NCBI GenBank assembly: GCA_011009095.1
Contig: VTPC01090708.1
Span: forward strand, 155,456-219,455
Source: Ignelater luminosus
Lineage: Eukaryota; Arthropoda; Insecta; Coleoptera; Elateridae
Direction of reading: 5' to 3'
Length of the DNA: 64,000 nucleotides
The notes beneath the pieces are model-generated. The model saw only the letters and a list, made by a program, of their open reading frames with translations. It was not told the DNA's origin and ran no database searches. Positions 20,301-34,100 of the stretch are shown in pieces. How positions within the stretch are numbered: the stretch's first letter is position 1; every line of letters begins with the position of its first letter. The position numbers and the translations under genes are program-made.

Positions 20301-22425
20301 GAGATTTTGGACAGGTGTCCAAAGTCTTTGAGGTGCTATGTTATTGTATGCTTTTAGTAAAACAGTTTTGCAGTTGCTCACTCATTTTATGTAGTTTTAA
20401 ATCCTGGCTACGTATAAGAGAACCACTGCAAACTCGACAAATACCCGTAAAACCATCAAAGCAGTGTTACAAAACAAACTATCAATAACAAACGTCGCTA
20501 AAGAGTTTGGAGAGAAAAAATCTCGCTTGGCCTACTTACTGAAAAGAGCCCAAGAAGACCGTATCGATATTTCCATCAGAAATGGAAAATTTCTTGATGC
20601 CTAAATGTTCGACCATGTTTTACGAGCATTCACCTAGAGCTAGCATATGAGTTCGCCATTGCCAAAAAGCTGGAAGTTCCCAAGTCCTGGACCGAACGTA
20701 AAATGACTGGAGAACGTTGGCTGACTGCGTTTGTCAAAAGACACCAATCACTTTTAATTCAAACACCAGAGTCAACGAGTTTACTTAGTTAGGATTGACA
20801 TCCTTCAACAAGCACAATGTTAGAGTTTTTTTCGACAAACTGAGCAAGTCTTGGAGCGCTACAAATTTACCGCTGGCGAAATTTTAAATCTAGACGAAAC
20901 AGGAGTTTCTGTTGTGCTAAAAGTTCAGAAGGCTTTAAACAAAAAAAGGCTGCAAATAGGTGGGCCAGGTAGCTTCAAGAGAAAGGAGGTAAAATGTGAC
21001 TCAAGTTGGAATTATTTCCGCCATTGGTAATACCCTTCCGCAGATTTAGCATTTTTCAAGGGTCAGGTACGACGCAAACCGAATGCCGACAGGTGCTTTC
21101 CCAGGCTCATTGACGCTTGTGCATAAAAGTGGTTGGATGACCTTAGAAAACTTTCTTCGAATACACACCTTTTTCCAAGAAAATACGCGTTGCAGTGAAG
21201 AACACCCCGTTTTGCTTATTATGGACAATCATGAATCAACGTTGAAGCTCTTGAATTTTCAAAATAAAATGGAATTGTGGTGTTAACTTTACCACCCCAC
21301 ACGTCTAACAAGTTGCAGCCCCTAGACAAGACTGTCTTTAGCCTCTTCAAAGAATTTGTTGCCACTTTCCCAGCGATATTAATTCCTGGTTATTGGAAAA
21401 CCCAAATAAAATCATGGGAATTTTTGCATTGGCTAGGATTTGCAGTTTGGCATGGGACAGAGCTGCTTTTTCCCAAAACATAAAATCAGGTTTCCGTGCA
21501 ACTGGAATTTCACCTTTTGACCCCAACATTGACTTCATGTTCTGTTTTGTTTCTAGTCGTGAGACTCATTCAGTAGCATCCACTAATGCTGGCCACGATC
21601 AATCACTCTACTCAAGTGACACGAGTTAGCCCTCAAGCGGGCAACTTTCCGATGGCCGAGACTTCAACCGTTGCCATTCCAGTTCAACTGAGCATGGAAA
21701 ATACGATGATAGATTTAGTTTCGCCTTAAGACATACGTCCGTATTCAAAAGTACAGGCATGGTAGGAGTCAGATTGAAGACGTCCAAAAAGTAGATGTAC
21801 GATTGTTACCGATACACCTGAGAGGATGCTAATTGAGGAGAAATAAAAAAAGACAATGCCGATTAAGCGGAGACTGTTCGAAGCGAAATCTTCTTCTTCC
21901 GAAGAGGAAGGCAATTTTAGCGTCCGTAGTGAAAATTATGAAATTGGCAGTGACAAGGAGGAGCCAGAAGAAGAAAATATAGACCTTGTGTCTCTAGATG
22001 TTGGGGATTGGGTGGCAGTTGAATATAATGGAAACTTTTTTGCGGGGCAAATAAAATCTATTAATGGATTGGATTTACTCATTCAGTGTCCGGAAAAGCG
22101 AGAAAAGTATTATAAATGACCTGTCAGGGACGACATTATGGAGTACTCATCTGAGAAAATAAGAAAACTTCTCAAGCCATCCAAACAACTTAAGAGGGGA
22201 TTCTATCATATTTTGGAGTTGTTTTCTTAGGTTTAAGAAAGATTTTTTTTACTTAGGTATTTCAAACTTAGGTATACTTAAGAGTAGATTATTTCATGTT
22301 TTGATTTGACTTCTACTCTTAAGGGTGAATAAATAAAACTTTTTTTGCTATTTTGTTAATCAGTCTTTGTCCAAAATCTCCCATGGTCATGTGTAATGTC
22401 TCCCAGAGTCATGGAGACTTTGGAC
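20301..22425 (+). mobile_element. pogo/Tigger-like element relic
   Basis: GTCCAAA-type inverted words frame the region. GATTTTGGAC and GTCCAAAGTC face each other at about 20300-20325, and GTCCAAAATCTCCCATG faces CATGGAGACTTTGGAC at about 22368-22418. A further copy of GTCCAAAGTCTCC is at 22582. Between them lies a decayed plus-strand transposase. Exact ends are uncertain. Confidence 0.6.
20430..22228 (+). pseudogene. pogo-like (psq HTH, DDE_1) transposase pseudogene
   Basis: Blocks in order: psq-type helix-turn-helix TRKTIKAVLQNKLSITNVAK (about 20440-20500), CENP-B-like ERKMTGERWLTAFVKRH (about 20690-20745), LNLDETGVS-type first catalytic block (about 20885-20910), LLIMDNHEST (about 21210-21240), LPPHTSNKLQPLDKTVF (about 21280-21330) and GFRATGISPFDPN (about 21488-21525). 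A C-terminal acidic and Tudor-like segment (21856-22228) includes LDVGDWVAVEYNG. Many stops and shifts are present. In the last segment a TGA stands where the plus-one word of K-W-P is expected. Confidence 0.75.
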
Positions 22426-22428
22426 ACT

Positions 22429-23230
22429 TTCTCCACGTATCGCGTTTTTGACGGATAACCGCTTATATCATTGTAAACATTTATTAATCAAAATAAAGCT
22501 GAAGGTTGATTCTTTGTATGAATCATATAAAAGACCAGATACGACAAGAAAAAGTATTGATAAGGCTTCCAAAGCAAAAAATGTCCAAAGTCTCCTAGGT
22601 TTCCCCTACCTTTTCACAACATTTTACAAGGAGAGAACTAGAGACAATTTTTTTACTTGATTAAATGCCGAAACAGAAATTAAAATCATATTTCCAAAAA
22701 GAGTAGTTTTTTTGACACTTTTATAGCCAAGACAAAGGGTTAGATTGAGAACTCTTTGGAGAATAGAGATGATTAATGGAAGATGCGAAAAAAGTAATGG
22801 ACCTCTTGTGACCTATTAAGTACACATACACTTCAGTGATCTGAATTTTCTGCAAGAAATGGATGATTTTAAGAATTTATTACAACCGTTCTTGCCACTC
22901 ATTAATAGCCTCTGTGTTAGATCAAAAGATCGTGTGTCTAACGCTCACTATAAATACCATTAGATTATAAAAAAACTAAAGAATGCAATTCGAGGTAAAA
23001 TTTGATATATTTACTTTGTGAACAGCGACCAGACAGATCAAAGTTTTAATAATTTCATATGTTCTTTGCTTAACTGTGAATACCCATCAATAGCTCCATA
23101 GTGCTGTGGATTGAAAGAGGCATCACTGAGAAAGGATAATTCTCAAAATGTTAACTCACTTTTAACTTACTTAGTTAACACAGTTTTCTGCAAAATAATG
23201 ATTTGATAGACTGTAATAAGGATTACAGAA
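22429..23230. other. intergenic, nothing recognised
   Basis: No gene or repeat was supported, apart from the isolated GTCCAAAGTCTCC word at 22582. Confidence 0.4.
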
Positions 23231-24925
23231 ATAATTAAACAAAGACTGACATTAATAATTTTATTTATTTTGTACAAAATATGTTGGAATATAATTACAA
23301 AGTGCATTTTGTGTTTTAAGAGGTGCAACATTTTTCATGCAAAATGTAATACTGACAACATTAGAAAAATGTCAAACATAGACAATTCCTTGCCACTTGA
23401 AATTTATAAATATTACGTAATTTTTTCTTCTGGTTATCATTTTACTTAAATAATAAATTATTATGAAGGCATATAAATGGTAGGGATGGGGGTACAGCGG
23501 TATTCTCTTAAAAATTTGTTTTTTTTTTCTTAATTTCTACAACTACACTATTGCATGTTTCAATTCATTATGTTTTTTTTAAATATAAGTGTTAATTGAT
23601 TTTTAAAATTTTCTTTTTTAAGGCTGCAGTCGACTTGATAACTTTAAAAACTATTTTCTGCTCTAGTTTTAAAAACCAACTGATACACCCTTTAGTCGAC
23701 AACTTATATACAAACATCCAATTTTCAACAACTTTATATGTACATGGTCCAAAAAATCCACATACTTTTTTTACTAATTCGAGTCTACTCGAGAGTTTTT
23801 AATTTAAATGAGATTTCAAAGATGAAGTAAGTAGAGGAATAATCTCAATTAATTTAAAATCCGAGTTTTTATCAAACATACAAACAATTTCGACAAATGT
23901 CAACACTAAGTAAAACAGTACATCGTATATTTTTTATTTTTCCAGTTTATACATCAAAGTCTTTAAAAAATCAATCATAAATATCAAACCTTTAAATTTA
24001 CTTAATCAATCAATAACACGCAGTATCAGAATGTTTTGTTCAATCACATTTATATCACATAATCAATACAAGAACTGTCATAAGAATTTTCAAAATGTTA
24101 ATGAACACATGAAATTGACTATTTTACAAATGCAGGTAAATTGAATTATAGAAACGCAAATTTATGCACGATACAATTTAAGTATAGCGAGTTACATGTG
24201 GGAAATAAAAAAAAGTTTAAATTTCAAAAATCGCTCTACAAAAGTAATAAGACAATAAAAAATCTCGAGTCTTATTATGATCGATTTTTGAAACTTAGAA
24301 AAATTTGATCATACAATATTACATTAGACATCTTATATATTATGTTCATGATTATTTACGTAGTAAAATTCTTTAATATTATAATAATATATCAAGTATA
24401 AATATAAGCGTTTAGTATTATATTAATGTAAAACATACCCATCCCTACTTAATTTTTAATTCACTATGAAAGCTTATATTTAATTTGTGCATGGTACATT
24501 AAGAATAGGACAAAAGTTTTTGTTGAACAAAACAATTTTTACCATTACCAGTGGTATGATAAAAATGGCTTCTTACAACAGAAATATTACAAGTCATAAA
24601 TATGGTTACATTATGCTTTACAATTTTCTCACCAAATTCGATTTCTTTATCACAATACAATAATTTCATTTTTTTGTGGAATGATTGATTTACAAATCTA
24701 ATATAGTTATGTTAATTTAAAGTATATTTTCTGCAATTTTAGTATTTTTTTCTTTATAAGGCAATGAAAACTCTTTTTCTCTTTTTAATTAAATTTACAC
24801 TTACAGTTGAAATACTAGAAAAATTTGAGTATAAAATAGTAAAATGTAAAAATTTCTTTTATTTGCTTACAATAAAAGAATTGGGCTTACAAATAATAAG
24901 ATTTATTTATTTATACTAAAATAAG
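23231..24925 (-). other. probable Syt14-like 3' UTR region
   Basis: Very AT-rich sequence directly downstream of the Syt14-like stop codon on the minus strand, with possible AATAAA signals (TTTATT on the plus strand) near 23265. The extent of the UTR is inferred. Confidence 0.35.
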
Positions 24926-25126
24926 CTATGATTGCACTAAAACGTGCCAACGACAAATTTGTTCCTGTTGAAATTCTTTCATATCCATCCAGTGTGCCAA
25001 TTCTTCCGCTCCGCTCGAATTTAAACCTAAACTAAACCAACCGACCATTTCTTTCTTCTTTGTTACACCACGTCTGTTATATACCGAGGCCATCAACGTC
25101 ACATCAGCTAATTGAAATAATGCAAC
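24926..25126 (-). CDS. Syt14: Syt14-like terminal exon (C2B end)
   Basis: Follows acceptor TTTCAG and encodes VALFQLADVTLMASVYN through KKKEMVGWFSLGLNSSGAEE to RWHVLVQS and a stop. This is the C-terminal half of a C2B domain with the WHxL motif typical of synaptotagmins. Phase 0 matches the upstream exon ending in TFIFQ at 35603. Confidence 0.93.
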   Translation of the reverse strand, partial: VALFQLADVTLMASVYNRRGVTKKKEMVGWFSLGLNSSGAEELAHWMDMKEFQQEQICRWHVLVQS

Positions 25127-28100
25127 CTGAAACAATTTAATTATCATTTAGATAAGCTAGATATATGTCTTATAGGTTAGTTAAATAAAAGTGCCATTTT
25201 GTCAAATCATTCTATTGATTTCCGAGCCTCTTAAATTGAGCCATGCCATTTATTTAAATTATTTAAATCCTGACACTAAGCCAATCGTTCAAAAAGTACG
25301 TCTAGAATTTACAAACTTTTAAAGGGACTTACGGATATGAGTTTTCCTAATGTTATTATGCTTCTAAAATCTCTGGGAAAAACGCTCTGAATATACTCAA
25401 AACACTCGTGGACACTAAACAACCAACAGAATACTAGTTCGAAATTACGAATTACATCATGCTATTTGAAACGTAGAAAAATCTTTAAATAATTCGTGGC
25501 GTGCACTGATTGTACAAAAAGCACCTACGTCTAGAATTTACAAAATTGCCTTAATATTTCGGAAAGAATATTAAAGATGCTAAGAAAGACGTTGTGAATA
25601 TACTCTAAACACTCGTAGACATTAAACAAGTAACACTAACCACACTGTAGAAAATGAGAAGCTCAAGTTCAACACTACATTCTTATTGTTAACTTTTATC
25701 AAGAATAAAATCTTTTCAAAGATTTTAATAAAAAAGTTTTCCATCTGTGTCCAGATTTTTACTGATCACTGTATACAGGGTGAGTCAAGATTCACTCCCC
25801 AGCGCTCGCATATATGTTCTACAATAAAAAATAAGACAAAAATCAAGAATACTAAAACTCCGAAAGCGAAGCTGTTTTAAGGTAAAATTGAAATGAAAAA
25901 TTAACATTTTTGTAATTTGTCGTCTATTCTTATCAAATTCGAATACAAAACAAGTAACTTGAAATATCAAAAACAAAAAACCTTCTGGGCCGGGTAACCA
26001 AAACGAAAACAAAACATTTAATTCCTTAACAAACCTTCAAAATTGTTACCATTTTCATTAATACACGTGTCTAACTTTGTAACGAAAGAAAGCTGAAAAA
26101 GAAGCCTAATGCTCGTTACGGATGACGGAAGATGTTCAATCCCGTAGCTCAAGTCAGAGATGGGAGTGATCCAAACTAAAGCTACCTTAACAGAAAAGAA
26201 AGAAAGCTTACACTCACAGAAACTGTCGATTAATCTAAAAGATGGTCGAAATCAAGGGCGCCAGAAGCTGAAGGTCAAAGGAAACCAACGGTCGCCCACG
26301 CAGCTTCTCGTAGACTAACACCCAGTATATGGAACCATTACTGAACAACACCCTGTATATAGGTGGCCCTAAGGAATATCACTCTGTATACCAGTAGCTC
26401 TAAAATGTTTACAGTAAACACTCCACTTTTCAAAGATTATTATCAAATTATATTATTTGACGCTCTGAACTCATTAATGTTAAGTACACAAGATTTTAAC
26501 ACGAGGGATTGATTTGATTCACCCTTAATTTACGAGAACAATAATAACAAAAAATGTCGTAGTCAATCTGGAGCCCACTGGTCACGCAACAAAAGTATCC
26601 CCCACTCAAGCGTTTATTTCCTGCGCTGATCTTGCTTATCTCAAACAAAAAAACTGGGCAAAGCCACTGTCAATCTGGCAAAGAAAGGAATACACAGGCA
26701 ATCATATGGTAAACGGAAGATTTTCAATCCTCGAAATTACAGCGTGGATCAGACTTTCTTACAGACTTGGGAACACTAAAATGCAGGCTGAAAGTCTACG
26801 AAATAACAATTTATAAACATATCCAGGCGTCTGAAAGGTAATTATGAATTTGGACAAGACACGCACGCCTGACATTTACAGACTTAACAAACTCTGAACG
26901 AAAGTATTCTGATTACTAAAATAAACAATTTAATAAATGACTCTATATAAAATGAAATAATTAATTATTATAAACTAAAAGAAATATCTGGATAAAATTT
27001 AAGGCATATGCCTTATTTTAAAATAACATTACAACCTATGACTGAGATTCCTGGCAACAGAATTGAAATTGTGTACATTTATTTCTGCTATTGCTTCGTG
27101 AATCCGGGCAATAACGTCATCCATTTCGGTAGGCACAGTAAAACCTTTTCTTTTATGTATCCTCACAGCCAAAGATTTATTGGAGTTAAGTCAGGAGACC
27201 AGGGTGGCCACATTATTGGTCCACCCCGACCAATCCATTTATTAGGAAAACGGTGATTCAAGATTTCCCGTACTTATAATGCAGCATGTGCAGGCGTTCC
27301 ATCGTGTTGGAAAACATTGTTGCACGTTGTTGTAAAGAAATATTCTCTAAGTGGCAAAGTGTTCTCTCACAAATTACTGTAATTTTCATCATTCAGTATT
27401 CATGGCAGAAAATATGGACCGATGATCTTTTTTCTGAAAATACCTATCCAAACATTCACAGACCAACGTCTTTACTGATTCCGCCGACGACGTACAATAT
27501 GAGGATTCTCATAGTGCCAATAATGAAGGTTGTGGTGATTGAAAACTCCTTGCTTCATCGGTAAACAAAACATTATGGAAAAATTCAGGTTTGCGCTGAA
27601 TTTTGCGTATTGCCCGTGTGCAATAATTTACTCTCAATAGGCTATCTCCGGGATGCAGCATTTGAACAGACTGCAGGTGGTATGGATACAAGTTGTATTG
27701 ACAAAGATATCTATGAGCAGAGGATTGGGTGTGACGCCTTATTCTTGACAACAAACGTGTACTGGTGGTAGGATTATTCTCAACATTCTGCAATAACTGT
27801 CCCTCCTGTCGCTATGTGAAGCTTCGAGGTCGACCGGCATACAAAAAACGTCTTAGAGCAGTATATCCTGTCTCCGCAACACGTGTTGCTACATTTTGGA
27901 TTGTTTTGTGTTCTGGATGACGGCAGTTCGGAAATCTTTCTCTGTACAAACGCTGGGAAACATGAGCGTTATTATTACAAGCGCCTAAAACTTTTAACAT
28001 ATCGACGTATTCTCTGTTAGTATACCGTGCCATTTTGAATTAGAAAATACTTTTGAAGCTTTCAAGAGTCAAGAAATGATACAAATTAGATAAACGTCAA

Positions 28101-31100
28101 AGTCAAGTGATTAATCGTTTTTGAAATTTCAAGTTACTTGTTTTGTATTTGAGTTTGATAATAAACTGCAAATTAGAAAATGTTAATTCTTCATTCAAAT
28201 TTTACCTTAAAACGGCTTCGCTTTCGGGATTTCAGTATTTTTAGTGTTTGTCTTATTTTTCATTGTAGAACATAATATACGAGTGCTGGGAAGTGAATAT
28301 TGATTCACCCTGTATAAGTAGTGCGGGTCAAAATATTAGACACGTGTGTTTTTGTATCGGCTGAGTTTAATGTTAAAGGGTAGATATCCAGATGGTTCAA
28401 ATTACAAAGTTTCATATTTTCTTATTCCCTATCAAACAGATCTTTCGTTTACGTTCATCCTCAACCCCCACTCTACGGAACCCACCTCCTTTTTTATATA
28501 CTTTTAATTTTTTTCTTACTAATTTTGTTTGAGATTACTTACTATGTAATTTTAAGAGTTACGTGTATTTTGTTTTTTTAAATCCGTGTTTGTTCGACGA
28601 AACCAGATTTCTTAAAATTTTCCTTTTGGCGAATTTTTATTCCCGTTTTTAAAGTAAAATTGGATGCAGATCGTAGCGTCGACTGTAGTTTTTTTCCGCC
28701 ATTTCCTTTACACCCTGTACACAAACGCGTTTTGTTGTTATACTACAAGCCAATTCTAAAGATCTTGTAATAGTGGGGAATTAGAATTGAATTGAATATA
28801 AAAGAAAAACCGCTGTCTATTGGAGAGGTAAAAAGACAGGTAACAGGTAATTGAGTACCCTACAAAATAAATTTAAGAAATAAAGTGCACTGCGCAATTA
28901 AAGCAATGGGCACGTTACATTAGTCACAGAAGAACCTATCGTGAAAAAGGGATGAAAATAGCAATCCACGCTCTGAACCAATATATGGAAACGATGAAAA
29001 AAGTAATATCATTTCATGATGTAACTATTCAAAGATGGACTATACAAGCAAGCTTAGAAGCAGGAATACCCCTGAAGAGTGTGTGGAAAAACTTAGTTTG
29101 TTATTTGGGGATGCAGCACAATTCAAGACTATGGTTTACAAATGTGGAAGACCAACGTTTGATGACGATGTTCGCGAAGGCCGTCCACGCACCTCTGTTG
29201 TCACGAAAAACATCAATGCTTGCGTGAAATGATTAAAGCAGATCGGTATGTGACATACAGTGAAATAGAAGGATCCTTCGGCGTTGCGGCGAAACAAATA
29301 CATATCATTTTGCATGATCATTTGAATGTAAGGCGGCTTTGCAGTCGTTGGATCCCTCACAATTTGACAAAATCGTAAAAACAGGCACTTGTCAATTGTT
29401 GCAAAGAAATTCTCAAAAGATTCGACCATGATCGTTCAAATTCTGCGTATTACATCTTAACAGATGACGAAACATGGATATGTTCGTATGAGCCTGAAAC
29501 TAAACAGCAATCGACTGCAGGGGTATTTCAAAGTGAACCAAAACCAACAAAAGTGATGTGTTCACGAAGCTTTTCGATAAAAATAATTGCTTGTTCCTCG
29601 GAAAAACGGGTCACGTTGCAACTGTCGCATTAGAAGCACAACGACCTGTAGATTTTTTTGAGCAGTGGAAATATCACATTAATGACTCGTTGCTTATATT
29701 CGCCTGATTTATCGCCCAATGACTTCTTTTTGAGAAAGGGCGATTAATAAGTAGCTAAACATTTTCTAATGAAGAACGTGTATTAAAAATAAAAATACAA
29801 AAACATTAAGCAATTGACATAAACAACATGACATTATGTGTTTACTTTAGTTAGTTCTAAAAAACAAAGATGGCGGGAGCGTTAGTGTCATCATAATACA
29901 AATTGAGAAAATTGTCATTCTTTGTCACTTTTTGTTTCCAAAAATCAAAAACAAAATGCGTGGCAAGCGTTTTTCATCGCCTGAAGAGGCCGTTGAAGCA
30001 TTTAAATTATTTTTTTCCGAGGTACTCGTTCAGAGTGGAGAAAATGCTTCGAAGATTGTTTTTATCGAATGCAAAAGTGTATAGATGTTAAAGACGAGAT
30101 TCTGAGAAGCAATAAAGCAATTTACATAACGTAATGTGTGTTTTGTTTTACGTTTTCCGCAAATTTCAGCAATGATTCTCGTATAACAACAAAACCCGTT
30201 CGTATATTTTATAACTTGACTACAGGAGTAACTTATTTTTATATTTAGCAGTCGCTTTCTAAATGCCGCGAGAAGTAATCAAAAGTTACAATCTCCATCA
30301 CATTTTACATTAAAAACGGAAATAGAAATTCGTCAAAAGGCAAATTTTAGATAATCTGTTTTTGTCGAACGAACCCGGATTTCGGTGGGTGGGGGTTGCG
30401 GGTGAACATAAACAAACGATTTGTTTGTACCACCTGCTAGGGAATAAAAAGATATAAAACTTTGCAATTGGAACCATCTTAATATTTACTACCAAAGATG
30501 AAAATTGTAGGAGTGAGTTTCAAAGAATTTTGTTTAGGAGGTGGGAATTGATTCTCTGCCCTGGAATCAGTTTAGCAGCGCAGTGGGCAGAGCTATTCAG
30601 GTTAATTATGCATGTATTGTCCGAAATCATTACTACTGACTAGTAATGATGGTGGTTGGCATATACAGTTGACTTCCAACTGCCAAAAAAATAATATCCA
30701 GTGATAATTTACATATTTTCCAGCTATCAGATGTGTTACAGACTACGACTGATAGATGACTTTTATAGCGTTTTCAATCAACGCCCTTCTTTGAGTTTAT
30801 AGAATTATGTTAGTTTATTAAGCTTTAGATACGCAGCTGATTGGCTTACAGCATCCCAGACCGTTGACAAAGCTACCAACTTAATGTCCTTGATATAGTT
30901 TTAGTTTCAAGCCAGATTCTGAGGCCTATTAAGTGCGCTTTGGACTTAACGCACTAGATTTAACTGATCATTCTAGACTATTCCAGGGCCTCATTTTTCA
31001 TAACTTTTTATTTATTTTTAGCTAACTTTGATATCTAACAGCGTTTTTGATTTAGTGTACTAAGACACCCTGAGTTACTTTTTAAAAACATTTGTTGAAG

Positions 31101-34100
31101 AATGACATAAATGTTCTCAGTTCACACAGTGCGGTACTAAAAAAAAAAGATGGCAATCTAAACACCTCACCAGTAAAAGGTTTGAGAGATGGCGTGACTA
31201 CTTTAGAGATTTACTTAAATTCCACACTACACAAATTATAATTCCATTTTGACGAGAGTACTTAAAGTGGACGCCAATACCTCTACGAAAATGCTACTAT
31301 TTCCTATTTTTACAAAGACTAAAAAGGTCTTTTGAGTCCAAAAAAGCAATATTCGTCAATAAATCCCGCCTCTGGAAAGTGCTGGGTGGATTGAGTAGCT
31401 CAGAATCTGCCAGTGCCAGTCCCAAGCCCGGAAAAAGGAGAAGGCTTGGGCAATAGGCTAACTACTTATTCCCGTGAAAAAACTATGCAGTTAAAAATCC
31501 TAATAAACCTCGGGATTTAAACAGAAAATCTTTAAGACGACGTAAGAAACGAAAATGGAATATGATTTTTGGTTGTTGGAACATACAAGATATCCGTACA
31601 AAAGAAGTAGAAATATTTAAAGAATTAGCGCATAACATAGATATAGCCGTACTAAGCAAAACAAAGAAAAAAGAAAACGGAGGCGAGATTAAGGGAGATT
31701 ATATACACTTATTCAGTGGGATACAAAAAGAAAAAAGAGCAAAAGCAGGGGTATCAATAGCAGTTAAGAAAAAATTGATGAAAAAAAATAAAAAACTGGA
31801 CGCCAGTAAATGAAAGAATCATACGGATGGAGATCGAGACTTTTGATTATACCGTAAAAATAATTAGTATTTATGCACCAACCGACGATTTAACAATAGA
31901 GATAAAGGAAGAATTTTATGAGCAACTGACTGAAATACTAAAAAAGACAGCTAAGAGAACTAAAGTAATTTTGCTTGGAGACTTTAACGCAAGAGTAGAG
32001 AAACGTGTAAAAGACCAGATAGTAGGATAATATGAAGAAGAAACAGTAAACGATAGCGGAACCCGACTTATTGAGCTGTGCGAACAACATACGTTAAAGA
32101 TACAAAATGGGTTCTTCTCCCAACGGGATGTACATAAATATACATGGAGTCAGCCTACTAGAAATTTAAAATCTATTATTTATTACTGTATTACTTCACA
32201 AAAAACAAGAATTAGCATCACAGACACAAGGGTAAAAAGAGGAGCTATTTGCAGATCCGACCACTATTTGTTGAAGATATCTTGTAAATTAAGACACACC
32301 CTCTACACTGCTACAAAACAAAATCTAGAAGAAAACAATATAAAAATAGAGTACCCAAAATAAATAGCTTTCAAAACGACGCCGTGATATTCCTATTATA
32401 AGCTAGCATTAGCAGAAAAAGTCCAGAACATACCCGATGGTACCCCAGAGCAAATGTACAATTATTTGAAGAAATTCCTACACCAAACAGCAAAAGAAAT
32501 AATAGAAGAGGTGAATCAAAACAAGGAATAGTTGACAAACTCTTGGTGGAATGAATACCTAGAAGAAATGGTAGTAGAAAAGAAAGAAATGTATAACAGG
32601 TGGTTAAATACCAAAGACCCGAAAGATATTGGTATATGATAAAGAAGGAAGTAACCAAAGCCAAAGCATTGGGAAAAAACGTGCACGCACCTGGACAATA
32701 CGCTAGGAAGGTCAAAGTCAAGGACGGCATGGAAAATAATAAAAGAACTAAACAAAAACACATCTGAAAAAGTGACGATTTCTCCAATCAGCTTACAAGA
32801 ATAGAGAAATTATTATACAGAGTTACTGACAGAACATCGACCGCAACTTCAAAATTTGGAGTACAAAATAGAAAATACAACAAATAAAGGTGAACTGATA
32901 TCAGTAGAAGAAATAAAAATGAACTACGATATATGAAAAATAATAAAGCCCAGGGACCGGGAGGTATACCTGTGGAACTGTTGAAACACGCACCGTAAGC
33001 AGTAATAAAAGTATTGTGCAAAATTTTTAATAAATGCCTAGCTGGAAACCCCGTACCCAACGAATGCAAACTAGCATGCATCAGCTCAATTCACAAAAAG
33101 GACGATAAAAAGATCTGCACAAACTATAGGGGTTTGAGCGTGACGGCATCCACGGGTAGACTGTGTGGCAGGGTATTGAGAAACAAAAATTGAAGACCAA
33201 ATGAATGAAATAGAAGAGCAGAGTGAATTTAGACCTAGACGATCCTGTACAGACAATTTGTTTTGATTAAAGCAGCTCGCAGAAAAGACTCTTGCTTATG
33301 GAAGCCAACTGCATTTGGTGTTTGTAGATTTAAAAAAAAGGAAACGACAGCATTCCAATCGCAAAATTGAGATATGTCATGGAAAACAACAACATTGACC
33401 ATCAATACATAAGGGCTGCAAAAGAATTTTATAGAGATAACTTCAGCAGCATCAAAGAAAAAGGAAAACTATCTGAACCCTTTGCTGCCTATCCCCAACG
33501 TTATTTAAGATATATATATATATATAAGTTCGGTGCTAACAGAATGGTCACGGCAATGCAACAAAATGGGAGCTCAATTGGGGGAAGAAACAATGCATAC
33601 TATGTTATTTGCGGATGACCAAGATGTTCTTGCGGAAGATATGGAGATGATGAGAAAGCTCATACAGTGTTATGACAAGTGGCACTTAGAAATAAACATG
33701 GACAAAACGCAATATATGGTAATTGACGATGAAGGGCAGGATTTACTTCTTGAAACAGGAAAAATTAAAAATACCAAAAAGTACGATTACTTAGGAGTGC
33801 TGTTAACTAAAGACAGAAAGGATAATAGAGACATTTTGAGGAAAATAGGCAGGGGAAGAGCAATAACAAACAAATTAAATTCAATACTGTGAAATAAGAA
33901 TGTAAGAAACAAAACTAAAATAAATATGTTTAGATCACTTAGTAACTTATGGAGCTGAAGTTTGGACGCTGAGTAAAGAGTCAAAGCGAAGAATAAACAC
34001 GATGGAAAATAATTATTTAAGAAGATGTTACGGTGTCACTCATCGATAGCATAAAAACAGAGACCATCAAGGAAAGACTAAAAGTAGAGAAGACATTATC

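Larger units (their letters stand above)
28370..30505. repeat. pair of long inverted arms enclosing mariner pieces
   Basis: 28376-28665 and 30290-30500 are diverged inverted copies of each other. Shared landmarks include AGATGGTTC near the outer edge, TTATTCCCTA, CAACCCCCAC and, further in, CCTTTTGGCGAATTT against a matching stretch. The interior holds mariner fragments, described separately. This is either one long-TIR element or two inverted copies of a repeat. Confidence 0.6.

Noticed and set aside
32371..33081. Minus-strand hydrophobic open frames up to 138 codons
   Set aside because: Antisense shadows of the RTE-like LINE at 31370-34430, whose plus strand carries the motifs.
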